A stretch of DNA of 8,485 nt from Chloroflexota bacterium (GTDB taxonomy: Bacteria > Chloroflexota > Dehalococcoidia > Lucifugimonadales > JADFKI01): the NCBI GenBank assembly GCA_009838595.1, contig VXRI01000062.1:1-8485 (forward strand). Direction: 5' to 3'. Below are positions 5,463 through 8,485 of this stretch, piece after piece. The position numbers were made by a program, and so were the translations under genes. Each line of letters begins with the position of its first letter. The first letter of the stretch is position 1. The notes under the pieces are model-generated. The model was not told where the DNA came from, made no database searches, and saw only the letters and a list, made by a program, of their open reading frames with translations.

Positions 5463-6239
5463 CTACTCGTCGTCTTCATCGAAATCTTCGACTGAGGCGG
5501 AGCCGCCGCCAAAGCCGACCCTTGGCGTATTGGCGCCGCGCGTGCTCTGCGATTTGCGGCGCGGCAGGTTGGCGATGTCGTCCTTGATGCGCTGGATATC
5601 CTCGCCTACTTCTGCGAGGCTCACTGCGATTGCCGCCACGCCGGTGTTCCGAAGGGTTTCAAGTTCGGACTTGCCGGTTTCGGCTGGCACGTTCATGATT
5701 GCGCGTTTGCGGACAATACCGCGCATCTTCTGAATGGTAAGCAACTTCTGCACTGTGAGCGGCAGCAGACCGTCTGTCGGAGTGAGCAGCGCGCAGTCGA
5801 TGTCCAGTGTGCGGATAGCCCTCGCTTCGTCTTCGTCGAACTCCGGCTCGTCGAACCCGACAGCTATGACCTTGCCTAACGCGTCGTCGTTCAGCACGGC
5901 GGCGGCGGTGCCTTCCGGGTCGAAAACGATAAAGTCACAGCCGGCGTCATTTAGAGCCATAGCGTCTTCCGCGCTTGCGCTGCCTACCCTCGCCCCCCAC
6001 AGCCTATCCTTGAGCGCGTCTCCAACACGGCTCGCGGCGCTGCTGTCAGATGCGTCCAGAGTAACGAGAAGCGCATCCACGGGGGAGTCTGCTAGCGCTG
6101 AATCTTCAGCAAGCTCGGTCGCGGACACGCGCCCAATGACGGCGATGTCCGGTGTTGCGGCTGCCTGCCGAGATGCCGCGAACCCAATGCCGGGCGAACT
6201 GGTCTGCGTTTTGTCCAATAGGTCGGTAAGTCTGCTCAT
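5463..6239 (-). CDS. Conserved-looking hypothetical protein, probable barrel fold
   Basis: This 258-residue protein matches no family I can name. Eight short hydrophobic strands alternate with predicted helices, roughly at residues 31-36, 55-61, 80-85, 101-107, 123-129, 147-152, 178-184 and 201-207. Examples are DIAVIGRV, VDALLVTLD, CDFIVFDP, KVIAVGFDE and VAAIAVSL. That count and rhythm fit an (alpha/beta)8 (TIM-like) barrel. The tail after residue 226 is basic (PRRKSQSTR), then glycine-rich (GFGGG), then strongly acidic (EDFDEDDE), probably disordered. There is no signal peptide or membrane segment. The start is well set: AGAGG lies 7 nt upstream of the ATG. Strands 7 and 8 are followed by a conserved-looking ETGKSELETLRNTG loop that might bind a ligand. 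Function is unknown. Confidence 0.8.
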   Translation of the reverse strand: MSRLTDLLDKTQTSSPGIGFAASRQAAATPDIAVIGRVSATELAEDSALADSPVDALLVTLDASDSSAASRVGDALKDRLWGARVGSASAEDAMALNDAGCDFIVFDPEGTAAAVLNDDALGKVIAVGFDEPEFDEDEARAIRTLDIDCALLTPTDGLLPLTVQKLLTIQKMRGIVRKRAIMNVPAETGKSELETLRNTGVAAIAVSLAEVGEDIQRIKDDIANLPRRKSQSTRGANTPRVGFGGGSASVEDFDEDDE

Positions 6240-6300
6240 GGGTTAACCTCTGATTTCGTTGAACAAGCGCGTAAAACGCACGAAACGATCTATGTCAGTC

Positions 6301-6328
6301 ATTAAAACCGGTTATGATTTCAAATCAA
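6301..6328 (-). promoter_or_regulatory. Possible promoter of the barrel-protein gene
   Basis: On the minus strand, TTGATT (6323-6328) and TTTAAT (6301-6306, 5/6 match to TATAAT) are separated by 16 bp, about 60 bp upstream of the ATG at 6239. The spacer contains the palindrome AACCGGTT (6306-6313). A 13-bp palindrome, TGATTTcAAATCA (6315-6327), overlaps the -35 box. Overlapping dyads of this kind are typical of operator sites, but the hexamers are imperfect and the call is tentative. Confidence 0.35.
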
Positions 6329-6389
6329 CCTGTCGATTTTCCCCTTCTGGGGCAAGGATAAGACGAACGGAAAATTATGCCCTGCTCTA

Positions 6390-6431
6390 GCATATAGTTC
6401 ACAAAACGATGCGAATTATCGGCATATAGTT
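6390..6431 (+). repeat. Direct repeat GCATATAGTT, two copies
   Basis: GCATATAGTT occurs at 6390-6399 and 6422-6431, start-to-start 32 bp (about three helical turns), between the divergent barrel-protein and flavin-reductase genes. Each copy contains TATAGT, a 5/6 match to a -10 box, but neither has a properly spaced -35. The rest of this 283-bp region (6240-6522) shows only a weak CCCC/GGGG hairpin at 6341-6352. The copies could be paired binding sites for a regulator. Confidence 0.45.
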
Positions 6432-6522
6432 TATGGTTGTACACCTGTTCAAGTCAACGCACTTGCCAATGGCGCCGCGCGGTATTACCCTTTGACCGAA
6501 TTCATAGCAAGGGAGATTTCAG

Positions 6523-7137
6523 TTGAGAATAGACCCGAATACATTCGAGGGCTTCAATCGTGTGCTGACTGGCGTAGTCGTGCCGCGCCCGATAGCGTTC
6601 GTGTCGAGCGTGTCGGCGGACGGCGTGGTCAACCTCGCACCGTTCTCGTTCTTCAACGCGATGGCGTACGACCCGGCGACAATCGTAATGGGCATATCGC
6701 GCAGCGCGGGCTGGAAGGCGAAGGACACGCTGGCGAACATCGAGCAGACCGGCGAGTTCGTGGTCAATGTGGTTGTGGACGACATCGCAGAGGCGATGAA
6801 TAGCACCGCCGCCGAGTTCCCCGCCGATGTGGACGAATTCCAGATTAGCGGGCTTACCGCCGCGCCGTCCGAATTAGTGCGCGCGCCGAGAGTCGTGGAG
6901 TCGCCGGTGAACATGGAATGCAAACTTAATCAAGTCGTTAGCGTGGGCGACGGCACCAAGCACGCGATAGTCATCGGCGAGATAGTGCTGATGCACATCC
7001 GCGACGACATCATCAGTGGGCATCGCATCAACCACCAACGGCTGAAGCCGGTCGGCAGGCTCGCGGGCAATATGTACTGCAATACTCACGAAATCTATGA
7101 GCTAGTCCGTCCGCAGTACGACGGCGAGGAGGGTTAA
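6523..7137 (+). CDS. Flavin reductase-like domain protein
   Basis: This 204-residue protein belongs to the flavin reductase-like FMN-binding split-barrel family, whose members bind FMN and pass electrons from NAD(P)H to free flavin or to a partner oxygenase. The N-terminus has VPRPIAFVSSVSADGVVNLAP (about 20-40), then FSFFNAMAYDPATIVMG. The middle has KDTLANIEQTGEFVVNVV, and the end VGRLAGNMYC and YELVRP, all typical. The start is a TTG at 6523 with AAGGGAG 7 nt upstream; no ATG fits. The esterase gene starts at the base after its stop codon, so the two form an operon. The partner enzyme is not visible. The esterase or a linked oxygenase outside the window are candidates. Confidence 0.9.
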   Translation: MRIDPNTFEGFNRVLTGVVVPRPIAFVSSVSADGVVNLAPFSFFNAMAYDPATIVMGISRSAGWKAKDTLANIEQTGEFVVNVVVDDIAEAMNSTAAEFPADVDEFQISGLTAAPSELVRAPRVVESPVNMECKLNQVVSVGDGTKHAIVIGEIVLMHIRDDIISGHRINHQRLKPVGRLAGNMYCNTHEIYELVRPQYDGEEG

Positions 7138-7833
7138 TTGGAAGCGAAGCAGTTTGAAGGCAAAACCCTCCGCTACATCGCCGTTGAACCGGACGGGTAC
7201 GATCCAAATCGCAAGTATCCGATGATAATCCTGTTGCACGGTTTCGGCGCCCATATGGGCGACCTTGTGAGTCTCGCGCCCGCTATCGACCCTGAAGGAT
7301 ATGTCTATATCTTCCCCAACGCGCCGATTCCATTCGAGATAAGCCCTGGCATGACCGGCTTTGGCTGGACACATCCGCGCCGCATTCCGCAAGAGCTGCG
7401 GCGCGCCGAAGACATTGACCAAGTCGTGGATATGCTGGCATCGCTGGTCGATGAAGTCACCGAGCAGTATCTCACAGAGACCGGCCAGACTATATTGGGC
7501 GGCTTCTCGCAGGGCGGCATGATGACCTACCGATACGGCTTGCCGAATCCGCAACTATTCAAAGGATTGGCGGCGCTGAGCGGCGTCGCACCAGACGAAG
7601 TTACGATACGCAATCACCTGCCGGACGACCGCTCTCAGCCCATATTCGTAGCGCACGGCACAGGAGATACGATGATTGCGGTGCAGATGGCGAGAGACAC
7701 CCGTGATTTCCTGCAAGCCGAAGGTTATACCCCCGAGTACCGCGAGTACAATATGGCACACGAAATCAGCCAACAGACGCTAACTGACCTGACGGAATGG
7801 ATAAAGAAAACACTGCCACCCGCGGGTAGATAA
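7138..7833 (+). CDS. Alpha/beta-hydrolase, carboxylesterase family
   Basis: This 231-residue serine hydrolase is of the phospholipase/carboxylesterase (Abhydrolase_2) family. It has LLHGFGA (32-38) for the oxyanion region, the nucleophile elbow GFSQGG with Ser124, Asp177 in HGTGD and His208 in MAHEIS, so the catalytic triad is complete. FPNAPIPFE and WTHPRRIPQE are family-like loops. There is no signal peptide, so it acts in the cytoplasm on an unknown short-chain ester or related substrate. The start is a TTG immediately after the flavin-reductase TAA, with AGGAGGG (7127-7133) inside the upstream gene's end, a strong ribosome-binding site that supports this start and translational coupling. 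Confidence 0.93.
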   Translation: MEAKQFEGKTLRYIAVEPDGYDPNRKYPMIILLHGFGAHMGDLVSLAPAIDPEGYVYIFPNAPIPFEISPGMTGFGWTHPRRIPQELRRAEDIDQVVDMLASLVDEVTEQYLTETGQTILGGFSQGGMMTYRYGLPNPQLFKGLAALSGVAPDEVTIRNHLPDDRSQPIFVAHGTGDTMIAVQMARDTRDFLQAEGYTPEYREYNMAHEISQQTLTDLTEWIKKTLPPAGR

Positions 7834-7885
7834 CCCAATTCGCGTTACCAAAAATCAACACGAAAAATCTGAGTGTCCGGCATAA

Positions 7886-7914
7886 TGCACCATCACGGAT
7901 GGAGGAAAGGTGCA
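7886..7914 (+). other. Inverted repeat in leader before the aldolase
   Basis: TGCACC (7886-7891) and GGTGCA (7909-7914) form a 6-bp perfect inverted repeat around a 17-bp loop. Beyond the arms, AATGC and GCATT could also pair around a bulge. It lies in the 177-bp A/C-rich gap between the esterase and the aldolase. There is no T-tract behind it, so it is not a classic terminator. It could be an operator or a weak RNA hairpin. Confidence 0.25.
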
Positions 7915-8010
7915 GGCATTAGAGGCGGGGCACAACACCAAACCAATACAATAAAACAGGCTGCACAACACAGCAAAACGCACATCAATATACACTAAGG
8001 AGTAAGTGAA

Positions 8011-8485
8011 GTGGTCAAGATTAGAGAGAACAACATTCTGAAGAAGAACCGCGAAGGGAAGAAGGGATTGGGGCTAAGCTTGGTCTTCCCCAGCGCAGAG
8101 GCGATCGAACTGGTCGGCATGTTGGGCGAGTTCGACTTCGTGAATCTTGATGCCGAGCACGGCCTATTCACGCAGGAATCCGTGGACGCCATGGTGCGTG
8201 TAGCGGACGGCTATGGGCTCACAACAATAATGCGCGTGCCGGACAAGGGAGCGAACTTCATCAACCTCTACCTTGACCGTGGCGTTATGGGCGTGCTTGG
8301 TCCGCATGTAGAAAACGCGGAGCAAGCAAAAGCGCTCGTGGACGCCTGCCGCTTCACGCCTGAGGGTGAACGAAGTTGGGGCGGCGGAAGAGGCACCTTC
8401 TACAACGACAGCGGACTTATCGACCAGCCGGGGCTAGATCGCAGCGAGTTCATGGAGCTGACGAACAAAGAGATGCTCGTAATGG
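8011..8485 (+). CDS. HpcH/HpaI-family aldolase, 3' end outside window
   Basis: The visible 158 residues are the N-terminal half of a class II aldolase of the HpcH/HpaI family, (alpha/beta)8-barrel enzymes that cleave or form 2-oxo acids with pyruvate and a divalent metal. FDFVNLDAEHG (41-51) carries His50, the catalytic base. RVPD (75-78) carries Arg75, which binds the pyruvate carboxylate. GVMGVLGPHVENAEQAK (91-107) is the next conserved strand and helix. The window ends just before the expected metal-binding glutamate. The start is a GTG at 8011 with AAGGAG (7997-8002) 8 nt upstream. A substrate (hydroxy-oxo-heptanedioate, deoxy-glucarate, or another) cannot be assigned. Confidence 0.92.
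   Translation, partial: MVKIRENNILKKNREGKKGLGLSLVFPSAEAIELVGMLGEFDFVNLDAEHGLFTQESVDAMVRVADGYGLTTIMRVPDKGANFINLYLDRGVMGVLGPHVENAEQAKALVDACRFTPEGERSWGGGRGTFYNDSGLIDQPGLDRSEFMELTNKEMLVM

Noticed and set aside
5317..5733. 138-codon plus-strand frame
   Set aside because: It crosses the phosphoesterase relic in a different frame from the matching peptides and then runs antisense to the barrel-protein gene.
5734..6246. 170-codon plus-strand frame opposite the barrel protein
   Set aside because: It is Ser/Ala-rich as expected for the antisense of a GC-rich gene, with no domain, while the minus-strand frame has a good ribosome-binding site and regular secondary structure.
6341..6352. CCCC-TTCT-GGGG hairpin as terminator
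   Set aside because: It is a four-pair stem between divergent genes, where no terminator is expected, and no T-tract follows.
7824..7840. Terminator hairpin GGGT/ACCC after the esterase
   Set aside because: The stem has only four pairs and no T-tract follows.

Overview
This is a stretch of bacterial chromosome that is mostly housekeeping genes. By eye it is moderately GC-rich, with compact operons, TTG and GTG starts and little non-coding DNA. Gene content (bacterial-type mnmA, tsaB, tsaE, rsfS, ndk) shows it is bacterial. The style of the proteins, a conserved-looking acidic-tailed hypothetical protein and an HpcH/HpaI aldolase next to a flavin reductase and an esterase suggest an environmental Chloroflexota (Dehalococcoidia/SAR202-like). 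That assignment is an impression from protein style and rests on no marker gene. No rRNA, tRNA, CRISPR array, intact insertion sequence or phage gene was seen.

Layout. Positions 1-1608 (minus strand) hold mnmA followed 3 nt later by a DinB-fold gene cut by the window edge. Positions 1609-2235 are mostly non-coding: an mnmA promoter, two decayed or very short coding remnants on the minus strand, and a near-consensus promoter ending 6 nt before the rsfS ATG, which implies a leaderless message. rsfS (plus) converges on the minus-strand operon tsaE-tsaB-ndk, and the rsfS and ndk 3' ends overlap by 14 bp. A divergent intergenic region with a 12-bp tandem repeat leads into a plus-strand calcineurin-like phosphoesterase. 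Directly behind that gene lies a frameshifted relic of a second copy of its C-terminal end. A minus-strand hypothetical gene, probably alpha/beta-barrel, follows. Then come a 283-bp divergent regulatory region, a TTG-started flavin reductase/esterase pair that abut without a gap, and a GTG-started HpcH/HpaI-family aldolase truncated by the window end.

Functional picture. The left half is a translation-quality neighbourhood: MnmA thiolates U34 of tRNAs, TsaB and TsaE serve t6A37 synthesis, RsfS silences the 50S subunit, and Ndk balances NTPs. The right half is catabolic or redox in flavour (flavin reductase, alpha/beta hydrolase, class II pyruvate-type aldolase), but its substrates cannot be read from sequence. 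I found no clear new multigene system. The best leads are the relic paralogue tail, the leaderless promoter architecture, the decayed segments at 1711-2147 and the unassigned barrel protein.
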